A stretch of DNA of 27,540 nucleotides from CAJBLF01 sp964430205 (GCA_964430205.1 CAYSER010000011.1:1-27540); one strand, 5' to 3'; counted from the first letter of the stretch, positions 9,330 to 18,915 are shown. The notes: generated from the letters alone by a model not told the origin. A program made the numbers and translations.

Positions 9330-10913
9330 ATGCCGATAACTTTGACAAAAAGCATTCTAGAAATCGACGACCTGCAGGGTATCAGTCCTGATTTTGAGCA
9401 ACTCAAGATATTGCCTAAGGAATCTGCTCAGAAGATTGAGACCATGATTTTCTCGAAGGATAAGAATACGTTCAAGGTGCTGAGTACCAATGAATATCCT
9501 GATGGACTCAATGCATTGCTCAAAAACTTGGAAAACAAAGGATATAAATATGAGATATTCTATACCTCTCCGCAATGATTCGCCTATGCGATGAGTCGAT
9601 ATGCGGACATGGAAGGCATAGCCGAACAGAAGAGGAAAGCGGAGACTGAGCAGAAGCAAGCTGCTGGTAAGTGAGCTATCGCCATGATCAAGAAGATATT
9701 TGACCAGAGAGAGAATATGGAACCATGAGACTTTATCATGGAATTCATCAGGTTGGCGTTCCAGACATGAGCTTCCGATCTTCATTTCCAGTCGCAAGAG
9801 GATGGAGTGATCTCAAGGATAAGGATCGATGGCGTCTTGCAAGATTTGCACACCTTCACCCATGCGGATTTCAGAAAGTATCTCCAGAAGATAAAATTCA
9901 TCTCAGGGACCAAGATGAATATCGATTATCTCCCTCAAGACGGAAGGTTCTCATTCCAAGCTACCGATCCCGAGGGTCAGCAAAGGAAAATCGATGTCAG
10001 GGTCAATTTCATGCCTGGCGTCGAATCAGAGAGTACGGTCATCAGATTCTTGGATCCTACGAAAGGTATTTCAACCTTCGAGAAGATAGGATTCACAGAA
10101 AGGACCTATGATATCCTCAAGAGAAATATCAGCAAGAATACCGGTATCACGATATTCACCTGACCTACATGAGCAGGAAAGACCACGACGCTCTATACGA
10201 TCCTGAGTTATCTCAATGACGGCAAGAGAAAGATCATCACACTCGAGGATCCTATCGAGTACGAGGTCGAAGGAATCCAACAATCGCAGATCAACTATAG
10301 CAAATGATATACCTACGAAATAGGGCTCAAGGCTGTCCTCAGACATGATCCGGACATCATCCTGATCGGAGAGACGAGATCCAAGGAAACGGCAGAGATA
10401 GCTATCAATGCTGCGTTGACAGGGCATCTCGTATTTACGACATTGCACACCAATTCTGCCATAGAATCGATACCGAGATTGACGAGCATGGATGTGAAAC
10501 CGTATATGTTAGCACCTTCGCTCAATCTTGTAGTCGCGCAGAGACTGGTCAGGAGAATCTGTACGGCGTGTTGAACCAGAAGAGAGGCAAATTACGGCGA
10601 GAAAGCAGAGATAGAGGATGCTATCAAAAAAATACATGATATAGACCCGAAGATAGTGTTGCCGTTCGATGGGACCGTTCCTCATCCAGTAGGATGTGAT
10701 GAATGCAATGGAAGCGGGTATAAGGGAAGGATGGCGATTATCGAGATGTTCGAAATTACCGATGATGTCAGGAAGATGATTGTCGAAGGGAAAACGGGCA
10801 TCGATCTTTACGCGAAAGCGAGAGAGAACGGTTTTCTTACGCTCCAGGAAGACGGGATCATAAAAATGCTTCAGGGTCTCACGACCTTGGATGAACTGAG
10901 AAGGATTTTATAA
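9330..10913 (+). CDS. pilB: Type IV pilus / type II secretion assembly ATPase (PilB/GspE family)
   Basis: The hexameric motor ATPase that drives pilin polymerisation at the inner face of the membrane. The 527-residue product has a short N-terminal domain, then the GspE/PilB core: ASDLHFQSQEDG (Asp box region), Walker A GPTGAGKTTTLY (residues 278-289), LEDPIEYE, Walker B DIILIGETR and the His-box TGHLVFTTLHTN. A zinc site (CTACG and CDECNGSGYKGR) separates PilB/GspE from the retraction ATPase PilT. TGA codons at 9576, 9672, 9726, 9768, 10161, 10170, 10305 and 10572 all give Gly; two of them build the P-loop and a third follows the CxxC. The pilin genes are not in this window. A small gene follows after 13 bp. 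Confidence 0.92.
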
Positions 10914-10926
10914 ATTTTGCTATCGT

Positions 10927-11307
10927 ATGAAGGAATTGAATATGCAGGATGAGTCAAACTCAAGCAAAGCCTATCATTTCAAGGATATTCAGGAACTCAT
11001 CACGTTGACCAACGGGCAACTTGAGGACGTTTTGTATATCGGTGAAAGGGCTAATGGGCCCAAGTATCGATCCCAGTTCACCTTCATGACCAAGAATGAG
11101 GCGGTAGTATCTGAATCCTTGCAGAAAACGAGACATTCACGCAAGCAAAGGGTAAACCAAATTTTTGTACATAACGAAAAGACCGGAGAGACAGTCCCTT
11201 TCAATAAAGATGATCTGCTGATGTATGATCGCGGCTATGTCGCATTCGACGGTAAAGAGTTCTTCTCCTATGACGATAATGGAAACGAAGTTGGAAAGTT
11301 CTCATAA
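10927..11307 (+). CDS. Hypothetical protein co-transcribed with pilB
   Basis: A 126-residue, mostly polar protein that I do not recognise. It has no signal peptide and no membrane segment. Short strand-like stretches such as EDVLYIGERANG and MYDRGYVAFDGKEFFSYDD suggest a small beta-rich fold. There is no in-frame TGA, and it ends with TAA. It starts 13 bp after the pilB stop and is followed by a strong hairpin terminator, so it most likely belongs to the pilB transcript. A role in pilus function is only inferred from position. Confidence 0.75.
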   Translation: MKELNMQDESNSSKAYHFKDIQELITLTNGQLEDVLYIGERANGPKYRSQFTFMTKNEAVVSESLQKTRHSRKQRVNQIFVHNEKTGETVPFNKDDLLMYDRGYVAFDGKEFFSYDDNGNEVGKFS

Positions 11308-11377
11308 TCAGCAGAGGAGTGCGGAAAAGAGACTAACGGATCACCTCATCATCGATGAAGTGATTTTTTTAGATAAA

Positions 11378-11407
11378 GGAAAACACCGCACTACTGCGGT
11401 GTTTTCC
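11378..11407. terminator. Bidirectional hairpin terminator between the pilB unit and cspA
   Basis: GGAAAACACCGCA and TGCGGTGTTTTCC form a perfect 13-bp stem with loop CTAC. A-rich and T-rich flanks are on both sides, fitting two convergent genes. Confidence 0.75.
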
Positions 11408-11491
11408 CCAAAAAAGTCTTGTAGGAGTATATAGTATATAAGGGTATTATAGTTCTATATAATGTCTAAGATCTTTTTGTGCGTAGCATGA

Positions 11492-11707
11492 TTAGTCAGC
11501 CATTCCAGCAGAACCAGTCTTTGTTACGTTTTTAGCTTCAGGACCTTTCCTTCCTTCGCCGATTTCGAATTCGACAGTGTCACCATCTGCGATTGATTCG
11601 CCGATGACATTTGAACCATGGACGAAAACATCCTTGCTTCCATCTTCAGGAGTGATGAATCCGAAGTTTTTAGTTCTGTTGAAGAACTTGACTGTACCAG
11701 TTGACAT
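11492..11707 (-). CDS. cspA: Cold-shock domain protein (CspA family)
   Basis: A 71-residue single cold-shock domain that binds single-stranded nucleic acid and acts as an RNA chaperone. It shows the family pattern GTVKFFNRTKNFGFITPEDG (RNP1, KNFGFI) and DVFVHGSNV (RNP2), then DTVEFEIGEGRKGPEAKNV. RNP1 has N in place of the usual G in KGFGFI. It ends in TAA, with no TGA codons. The leader upstream of the ATG on the minus strand is AT-rich, and GTAG-AAAT-CTAC can form a small hairpin about 30 nt before the start. A possible weak promoter (TTGTAT-N16-TATATT, about 11790-11763) would give a leader of about 50 nt, as is common for cold-shock genes. The symbol is given by family, not by proven orthology. 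Confidence 0.93.
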   Translation of the reverse strand: MSTGTVKFFNRTKNFGFITPEDGSKDVFVHGSNVIGESIADGDTVEFEIGEGRKGPEAKNVTKTGSAGMAD

Positions 11708-11845
11708 TGAATAATATTGGTAATGAATAAAATCTGGAGTAGATTTCTACATCCAAGAAAGAATATATGATATTCCTGGCAAAATACAAGAGGAAATTTA
11801 AACAAAAAATCATTGACATTTGTTTGATAATATTAAAAAAATATT

Positions 11846-12235
11846 TTAAAAAAACTGCCGTGAATACGCGGCAGCTATGGGTTTGTGGATACATCAGGGT
11901 TGGCTGATCCTGATGCTTGCAAATCCGAGCGTTGGCTCAAACGGCCTTATCAGACACTCGATCAGTGTAGCGTCAGGACAGAACCGTTTAGTAGTTTCCA
12001 CCAACCGTTCTGCGAGCTGTTTGCGGACTTCCGGAGTCCTTTCCGGTTTGTCGAAGAGTCCCTCGACAAAGATGATGATTCCGCCGTACGAACCGGTGCT
12101 ACGGACGAATTTGACGGTGATATCGTCTTCATTGAGATTGAGTTCTCTCAAGTCTACGATCCTTTTGTTCAGCGCCATGATGAATCGCTCAGTCTGTTCA
12201 AACTTATCGACTCCATAAATCAATAGTATCGGCAT
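11846..12235 (-). CDS. Small conserved-looking protein, possibly tautomerase-like
   Basis: A 129-residue product starting at ATG 12235. The mature N-terminus would be proline (MPILLIYGVD), as in the tautomerase superfamily, and the order of strands and helices (ITVKFVRSTGSYGGIIIFVEG, then PERTPEVRKQLAERLVETTK) would suit that fold. This is a suggestion only. Under the standard code the gene would end at TGA 11894. With TGA = Gly it runs 16 residues further (GCIHKPIAAAYSRQFF) to a TAA that lies inside the T run of its own terminator. It has a good promoter (12287-12258). Confidence 0.7.
11848..11874 (-). terminator. Terminator overlapping the end of the preceding gene
   Basis: Minus strand CTGCCG, an 8-nt loop, CGGCAG, then TTTTTTT. 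The last codons and the TAA of the 129-residue protein lie within the hairpin and T run. Confidence 0.7.
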
Positions 12236-12257
12236 AATGATAGGTATTTGTGTTTTG

Positions 12258-12287
12258 AATATATAGATATTTTTATAAAAAAGTCAA
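12258..12287 (-). promoter_or_regulatory. Promoter for the 129-residue protein
   Basis: Minus strand TTGACT (12287-12282), 18-bp spacer, TATATT (12263-12258). It lies about 23 bp upstream of the ATG at 12235. Confidence 0.5.
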
Positions 12288-12290
12288 TCA

Positions 12291-12324
12291 AATAAAAAAT
12301 ACTGAGACATCCGCCTCAGCATTT
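12291..12324 (-). terminator. Intrinsic terminator of pheT
   Basis: Minus strand AAATGCTGAG pairs with CTCAGTATTT (one G-U), 8-nt loop, followed by TTTTTATT. It sits about 100 bp after the pheT stop. The 12325-12426 stretch between them holds only TTCAA-type words and no gene. Confidence 0.65.
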
Positions 12325-12426
12325 CACTATTTCAACTTTTCAATCTGGTTTTAGCGCGATTCCGCTCCTCTTAGCAATTCAATATTTCAGCACGTTAGCG
12401 ATTCAACAGGTTATCACGCACACATA

Positions 12427-14955
12427 TTATGCTCTAAGTGTTCCTCCAGCTTCCTCTCCTGCTTTGATCGCTTTATTCAAGATATCATTGATTTGTTCCG
12501 TAGTCATTTCTCCATTTCCTATGATCTTGATTTTAATAGATACTGACTTTTTCTCTTCGCCCAGATTTTTGCCGGCGTACACGTCGAAGACTTCAACCTC
12601 CTTTACTTCAGGGACGTTTCTGACCGCTGAAATCACTCCATCGAAATTTTTGTTCGCATCGATGACGAAACAGATATCCCTTCGCACTATTTGATCCTGG
12701 AGCGTTTCATATTGGTACATATGTTCGGTCGCTGATGGGGAGTTTTGGACTATGGAACTGATGTTCAACGCGAGATATACTACGCCGCTGTTCTCTCCGA
12801 TCTTATTGTTCTGGAGAATCAGTGGATGGAGCGATCATAGGAAACCGATGACGAGATCGCCAAGCTTGATGAGTGCTTGTTTTTTCGGATGCAATCGAAA
12901 TCGCGGAGTGGCAGGCATTTCGAAGGTCACCGTCCCGAGTTCCAATTCTTTTGCGATGAGTCTAACAGCTTTTTTAGCTTCCAATAGGGGATCTTGATCC
13001 CATTGGCTTATGGTCTTCTGATAGAACATGACACCAAGCTGTGTTTCTTCGTCTACGAATTGTGAGGCGAATTTTTTGTCTGCATTCGCGTTGGATTTTC
13101 AAGTTTCAATTTCCAATTTTCAATTTTTTCTCCATATTTTCCCGATATCGAATATTTTGAATTTTTCGAAGAATTTGCTGTTTTTAGCTGTGTGAGCGAG
13201 AAGTCCGTAGACCATATCATCCCTCATATACGGTGCTTCCGGATTGGTAGGATTCTGCAGCATATAGCAGTGCTCTGGTTTTCTATCAAATTCCTTCAAT
13301 GCTTTTCCGCTGACTCGGGGATAGGTCTCCACTTGATTGCAGCCGATATTCCTTACCATGATATCCTCGAGCGTTCTTTGCAACGCTACATAGTCGGTAT
13401 ATGGCGTGTAGGTGGTTTCGCTGAGCAATGGCATGGGCTCTATCTGATCATATCCATAGATCCTTGCGACTTCTTCGTAGATATCCTCTTGGATATTCAG
13501 ATCGTCCGGACCTCTCCGTAGCGGGGTAGTTACCTTGTTTTTTGCATAGGTAAATCCGAGTCCGGTCAGGATCTCTTCTACGCTCTTGTCCAATCACTGC
13601 ATTTTTTTTCCGAAGATGAATTGTTCCAAAGCCTCGATATCCAATGGTATGGTCTTGTCCTTTTCTTTGTTGATCTTATCGTTGATATGATAAGATAGTC
13701 AACCGATCTCGAAATCGCCGAGATCTTTCTTGTAATAATTCAGCTCGTCCAGGAAGAGAATCAGACAGAATAAGGTGTATCGAGGATTGATGTTCTTTTC
13801 GAATCTCAGCTCCGCATCAGTCCTTAATGACAATCTCGTTCATGTCTTCCTTACCGCTACTGGGTCGAAGTTCGCTATCTCGACCAAGATATTTTTCGTA
13901 TCTTCCGTTATCCCGCTATTCAATCCTCCGACGACTCCTGCAAGCGCAAGGATCTTCTTTTTGTCGGTTATCACGATATCCGTAGTGTCCAATATATGCT
14001 CGGTTTCGAACAGATCGACGAACTTTTCACCTGCTTTCGCATTCCTGACGATAATATCTCCTTCGACCTTTTCCGCATCGAAGAAATGCACCGGCTGTCC
14101 GCTGATATTCATGAAGAGATTAGAGAAATCCACTCGGTTGCTGATCGGATTCGATCACAGATCGAGCATCTGCAATCTCGTGAGAAATGATGATGTCTTC
14201 ACCTTTACGTTTTTGAGGTGGAGAAGGATGTAGGCGTTCAGACCTTCAGCCTCTCCTTTTACCAGCCTTTCGGGTTTGGTGCTATTCTCCAGGATTTCCA
14301 TGATATGTCTGTAGGTGCATTGATCGTAATAGTCTTTGATCTTATTGAACGTAATGGCTCATTTCATTCCACGGTACATCACATTCAGCTCTGCAGCGAC
14401 ACCGAAATGCCCGGTGAGATCAGGCCTATTGGTTATCGATTTGTTGTCCACCTCCATGACCCGACCCTCTAGCCAGGGAAACTTTTCCTTCAGCGGAGTT
14501 CACAGATCCTGGTCGGAGATGCCATCGAGATCTTCTTTCAGATCCCGGATAGCATGTTTCTCCATATCTTCCATGATTCACAATTCTTCCTTGGAGCAGA
14601 TCATGCCATTGGACGCTATCCCTCTCATCTTTCTCGGCTCTATCGTTATCCCCGCTTTTTCGAAACGCGTTCCTGGCAATGCTACCGGCACGTACAATCC
14701 TGCAGCGATATTCGCGCCGCCGCAGATGATCTGATATTCTCATTTACTACCGCAATCGACCATGCAGACGGATAATTTATCCGCATCCGGATGTTTTTCG
14801 CAGGATTTGGTATATCCTATGACGATGCTGTCCGCGATCTTCCTTTCGTTGATCTCTTCGATTTCACAGGTCTTGAGAATGAGGTTCTTAGCGATATTCT
14901 CCGGCGTATCGTTGACGGAGATGAATTTTTTCAGGAGGGGAGAACTGTATTTCAT
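12427..14955 (-). CDS. pheT: Phenylalanine-tRNA ligase beta subunit
   Basis: Forms the alpha2-beta2 phenylalanyl-tRNA synthetase with PheS; the beta chain binds tRNA and edits mischarged Tyr-tRNA. The 842-residue product has, in order: an N-terminal EMAP/OB tRNA-binding domain (HPDADKLSVC, QIICGGANI, VPVALPG, GMICSKEELG), the B3/B4 editing region, B5 (NIQEDIYEEVARIYGYDQI), the catalytic-like core (LEDIMVRNIGCNQVETYP) and a C-terminal FDX-ACB anticodon-binding domain (about the last 95 residues, ending GGTLRA). The start MKYSSPLLKKFI matches the family N-terminus. Many TGA codons give Gly. A TTTCAATTTCC word repeat (13099-13130) lies in frame in a loop of the core. pheS is not adjacent. No Shine-Dalgarno site is seen. 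Confidence 0.95.
13099..13130 (-). repeat. In-frame TTCAATTTCCAATTTTC word repeat inside pheT
   Basis: The same GAAATTGAAAATTG words as in the spacer at 23157-23190 occur inside the pheT coding frame, where they encode GKLEIETG in a surface-loop position between KIWRKN and KSNANA. Confidence 0.65.
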
Positions 14956-15063
14956 CGTGGAGAATGATAATGAGGATAAACAAAAAAACATAGCCAACCA
15001 AAAATAGGGAAATCAGAGAGAAAATAAAGCGAAAATTTGCGTTATCTGGATTTTTTGGATCTA

Positions 15064-15087
15064 CGTATAGATAGGTATATCTATGCG
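15064..15087. promoter_or_regulatory. Inverted repeat in the pheT / coiled-coil intergenic region
   Basis: CGTATAGATA and TATCTATGCG form a 10-bp near-perfect palindrome (one G-U/T-C position) with loop GGTA. It sits between two divergent genes (pheT start 14955, next gene start 15254). It could be an operator or the foot of a leader structure. The remainder of the 300-bp spacer holds AT-rich sequence and the promoter at 15215. Confidence 0.4.
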
Positions 15088-15214
15088 TTTTATAAACAAT
15101 GATTCGGGTCAGAGAGATGAATAGAGTAGGGAAAGACAAGAGCATATATGAACAAATGAGGGAATGGATTATTCGTATAGGGTATATATGCAGAGAAAAA
15201 GAATAGTACAGTTT

Positions 15215-15242
15215 TTGACGATTCAAAAAAAAAGAATATAAT
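15215..15242 (+). promoter_or_regulatory. Promoter of the coiled-coil / GH3 / C39 operon
   Basis: TTGACG, 16-bp spacer, TATAAT. The predicted start of transcription (about 15249) lies only 5-8 nt before the ATG pair at 15254/15257, so the mRNA is nearly leaderless. Confidence 0.65.
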
Positions 15243-15253
15243 ATTATATTATT

Positions 15254-16558
15254 ATGATGGTACAGAAAAATATCATTGGATTTTATCCTCCTTCTATAAA
15301 CCAAATGACGTGAATAGATAGTATTACAAAGATTCCAGATGCTCGTGAGAAAGCATCTATGAGCGAAATTCTTACGGGAAGATATAAGGATATGCTTTTA
15401 GAGGATCTAGCCAAGGAATATAGGATACAGCTTGATGATCCTCAAGGCGGGGAAAAATACTATGATTACCTGGACACCAAGATCAATACCAAGACGGTCT
15501 GATTGGATACGTCTATCAGTAGACCTGCTGCAGTGGCGATGTTTTTCAAAAGGGAACAGTATCGGAAGAGTATCTTGAAAGAGAAGGGCATAGCATTCTT
15601 TGAGGGCCTATGGAAGAAAAATCTCTCAGAGAAAGGATATGAATTTTGTAAGGATATGTATGAAAAATACGATATCATCACGTTGGCCGACCCTAAGATC
15701 CTAGATTACTTCAGTAGGATTATGGGTACGGTATACAATGGTAACGCACTCGGGAAGTTCTCTATCGTACGTAGCCGGTCTTCTGTGGAGCATCGATCTG
15801 GCCGTATCAAGCATGAATGAATTCATGGTAAGCAATGATGAACCAAGAAACGGTTGATGTCATTTATCGATATGTTGAGAAAAAGGAATGAACTGAACGG
15901 ATTGGTGCCTCGATCGATAGATTATGCAACAGATAATCAGATTTCGGATCGGGAGACCTATATTAATCAGTATAAGCAGGATCCGATCAAAGACGTCAAG
16001 CCATACGAATTCGAGAAATATAAGATGAAAGAGAATAGGTTTAAGGCAATCAAGGATCATATGCAGACAGATATAGACGAATTGAAACAGGATATTGCAG
16101 CATTGAAGCAGAAAATCACGGAGGTAAGGGAAGGAAGGGTCAAGAGGGAGGATGATGATCGTGGGTTCACAAATGCAGAACGGGCTGCAAACTTATCGTA
16201 TCTGCTAACGTCAAAAGAGAGAGATCTTCAGACGATGGAGACGCTGCAGAGACAACACGATGATACAGAGGATCGACACCAGTTCATTACCTTCGGTGAA
16301 CAAGATGGATATATCTACCAAGAAACGCCCGAGAAGAGACAGACTAATTTTCAGTCAGAGAATTCTTTCAGAAAGCATGTCGCTATAGACATGTTCATTA
16401 CGCATTATGGGGAAGAAAAGGATAATTATAAGAAGTGAGTGGATATCTATGAAAAATATAGGGAAAACGTATTAGCTATAGCGAATGAATACGCCAAGAA
16501 TAAAGATAAGAAATTGCTCAAAGCAAAGATGGCCGAGCTATTCAAAGAGATAGGATAA
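15254..16558 (+). CDS. Hypothetical protein with a coiled coil
   Basis: A 434-residue, strongly charged and hydrophilic protein that I do not recognise. There is no signal peptide or membrane segment. A heptad-like stretch, MQTDIDELKQDIAALKQKI (about residues 270-290), predicts a coiled coil, and the C-terminus is lysine-rich. Five TGA codons are read as Gly, including tandem TGATGA (15836-15841), giving GKQGGTK. Start: ATG 15254 or the adjacent ATG 15257, only a few bases after the predicted transcription start. It ends with TAA, 4 bp before the likely original ATG of the GH3 gene. This makes it the first gene of that operon. A scaffold or partner role is an inference from context. Confidence 0.75.
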
Positions 16559-16656
16559 CCGTATGGGCAAAAAATTTCCTTCTTGCAATCATAGCATCAT
16601 TAGATAAAACATACTCCACGTATGTTTCGTCTTTTAGATGGAAGAAGAGCATTCAG

Positions 16657-18234
16657 ATGATCAAAAATAAGGTAAAGATAGCCAATGTTACGTTGGAAGT
16701 CCCAGATATGATACATCCGGTCAAAGGTCCTCAGCGTGTGCTGAATAAACTCATCAAGACCTTTCTTATCGTCAAGACCCATCTTCATCAGCCATCCTAC
16801 AGGAATCAGGAGAAGTTCATACTGGACTTGATCAGGAGATGTAGGCATACCGTCTTCGGCAGGAAGTATGGTTTCGAGTATATCCAGTCCGTGAAAGAGT
16901 TCCAGAATATGGTGCCGATTTCCCATTACAAGGATTTCGAGCCGTGGATCATGTATATGCTCAAGGGAGAGAAGAATATCACCTATCCAGGCAAGATTGA
17001 CTGGTTTGCTACCTCATCAGGGACGACTTGAGGGACGGCGAAATACATCCCCATCACCAAGGAGAATCTGAGGACTTCGCATTTCAAGGGCGGATTGGAA
17101 TCGCTGAGTCTCTTTATCAGGAACAATCCGAGGACGCAATTCTTCCAAGGAAAAGGATTGGTGATCGGAGGGACATTCACCAAGAATCCGTATACTGGAG
17201 AGGATAATGTCGGATTCATTTCCGCGATATTGCAAAAGACCGCGCCATGGATAGGACAGCATTTCCGTTATCCGAGGGCGGAAGTCTCCTATATGGAGAA
17301 CCGAGAGGAGAAGACTACAAAGATGATAGAGGAGGGATTGGATCAGAATATCACCTTCTTCAACGGTCAACCGTCATGGGGATCTAATTTTATGTACAAA
17401 GTGCTCGAACATACAGGCAAGAAGGATATCCTTGAAGTCTGGCCGAATATGGAGCTTTTTTTCCGATGAGGCATGGCGATAGATCTCTATAAACCCCAAT
17501 TCCACGCATTATTGCCTTCATCGAAAGTAAAGTATTATCAGGTGTATAATGCATCGGAAGGTTTTTTCGCAGTCCAGGACGCTAATGATACCGATGATAT
17601 GCGCTTGCTGACTAATCACGGCGTTTTCTACGAATTTATCCCGTTTGAGGAATACGGGAAAGAGAATCCTACCGTATTGACATTGGAAGAGGTGGAGACG
17701 GACAAGGATTATGTGATCGTCATTACCAACAATTCCGGACTCCGGAGATATGTGCTTGGCGATATGATAAGGTTCACAACATTGAATCCATGGAGGATCA
17801 AGATCGTAGGCAGGACCAAATACTATATAGATGTGGTAGGCGAGTGCGTGACTTCTGACTATACGGACAAGGCGTTGCTGGAAGCATGCAAGAAAACGGA
17901 CACCATAGCGACCGATTACATGTTGGCGCCGATCACCTACTCGTGAGGGAGTATCAGGGGTGCGTATGAACGGGTGATAGAATTTACCAAGACACCGAAG
18001 GATGAACACGAATTCGCTAAGGTACTGGATAAAGAGCTTTGCAATATCAATTCCTATTATTTCGATGAAAGGTACGATACCAAAGTGCTCGGTGAACCGA
18101 TAGTCCATTGTGTGAAACAAGGCACGTTCTACGAACGGATGAAATATAGGAACAAATTGGGTGGCCAACACAAGGTGCCGAAAGTTTCCAATGACAGGAA
18201 AAATATAGATGAATTGTTGCAGATCATCAGATAA
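16657..18234 (+). CDS. GH3-family acyl-adenylate / acyl-amide synthetase-like protein
   Basis: The GH3 family (known from plant auxin and jasmonate conjugation) belongs to the adenylate-forming enzymes: it activates a carboxylic acid with ATP and joins it to an amine. Seen here: TVFGRKYGFEYI, VPISHYKDFEPWI, the ATP loop SSGTTGGTAKYIP (last Gly of SSGTTG is TGA, residue 125), VYNASEGFFAVQD, YEFIPFEEYG and GLRRYVLGDMIRF, then a C-terminal domain. From ATG 16657 it is 525 residues. The same frame stays open upstream, and an ATG at 16563 is out of frame by one base in an A6T3 run. Correcting it would give MGKKFLLAIIASLDK in front, so the true start is probably 16563 with an indel or assembly error. 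TGA at 17029, 17467 and 17944 is Gly. The substrate is unknown. Confidence 0.88.
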
Positions 18235-18279
18235 TCAACAAAAAAATCTCACATAATCAACAAAAAAGAAAGGCTATAT

Positions 18280-18915
18280 ATGCTCTTGGATATCGATATC
18301 GTCCCCCAAAAAAGGGAATTCGGATGCGCAAAGGCGGTCATCAAGACGCTGATCAAAACCAAGAACGGACGAGAAATCAGGATCAAGGATCCCTTGCTCT
18401 ATATCAAGAGCCTGGGCACCTTGAATTTCTTGGGATTAGCTAACGACACATTCAAGGAATTGAATCTACCGTATCGGATGCGTAAAAAGACGAACGTCAC
18501 CACCAGGGAGCTGAGAGATTGGGTGGAAAAGGGAAAGCTTATGGTAGTGATCTTCATCTCCAAGGAGAACTATCCGCATTATGCAGTGATCGCAGGCGTA
18601 GATAATGAATCCGTACTCATTGCCAATACGCATAGCGCACAGATCGAAAGGTTTCCGCTCTCGGAATTCATTGAGCGCTGGTATCTCAATCCCAGGTACG
18701 TGAACCATATCCAATGGATGCACGGTCAGGACAATCCTTTCGTGGATAGGATAGTCCAATGGGGAATCAAAGTGAGTAAGCTGTTGTTTCTGCTCCGTCC
18801 CGGGACGATCTACATCCTAGACGAATGATGAATAGCATCGTCATGTATCAATGACGGTGTTTTTTTGTCGCTTGATAAACCATGATGGAAACGTATATAC
18901 TCACATATAATTTAG
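18280..18915 (+). CDS. C39-like papain-fold peptidase-related protein
   Basis: A cysteine-peptidase-like fold related to peptidase C39 / BtrH-type domains: the catalytic-like Cys near the start (FGCAKAVIKTLIK, C18), His in NYPHYAVIAGVD and Asn/Asp region in LIANTHS. WYLNPRYVNHIQW follows. No signal peptide is seen, so it is cytoplasmic or a processing or transfer enzyme rather than a secreted protease. It starts 45 bp after the GH3 stop and is probably in the same operon. Oddity: homologous sequence seems to end at residue 182 with tandem TGA TGA (18826-18831), immediately before an intrinsic terminator. With UGA = Gly the frame continues through the terminator and the glyA promoter to TAG at 18913 (211 residues). 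The short end, or a small frameshift to TAG at 18833, is more likely biologically. Confidence 0.65.
18836..18866 (+). terminator. Intrinsic terminator of the GH3/C39 operon
   Basis: CATCGTCAT pairs with ATGACGGTG (one G-U), 6-nt loop, then T7. It lies inside the formal table-25 reading frame of the preceding gene. Confidence 0.8.
18872..18901 (+). promoter_or_regulatory. Promoter of glyA
   Basis: TTGATA, 18-bp spacer, TATACT, immediately after the upstream terminator. The predicted leader is about 42 nt, to ATG 18950. Confidence 0.55.

Noticed and set aside
11861..11896. TGA 11894 as the true stop of the 129-residue protein
   Set aside because: All recognised genes read TGA as Gly, so the formal end is TAA 11846; kept as a finding because of the overlap with the terminator.
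14888..15304. A hydrophobic, Phe-rich open frame upstream of and overlapping pheT
   Set aside because: It overlaps both the pheT start and the start of the gene at 15254 and has no TAA/TAG end of its own near 14888; AT-rich spacer sequence explains the hydrophobic residues. A Phe-codon attenuator was considered but no leader ATG and terminator pair was found.
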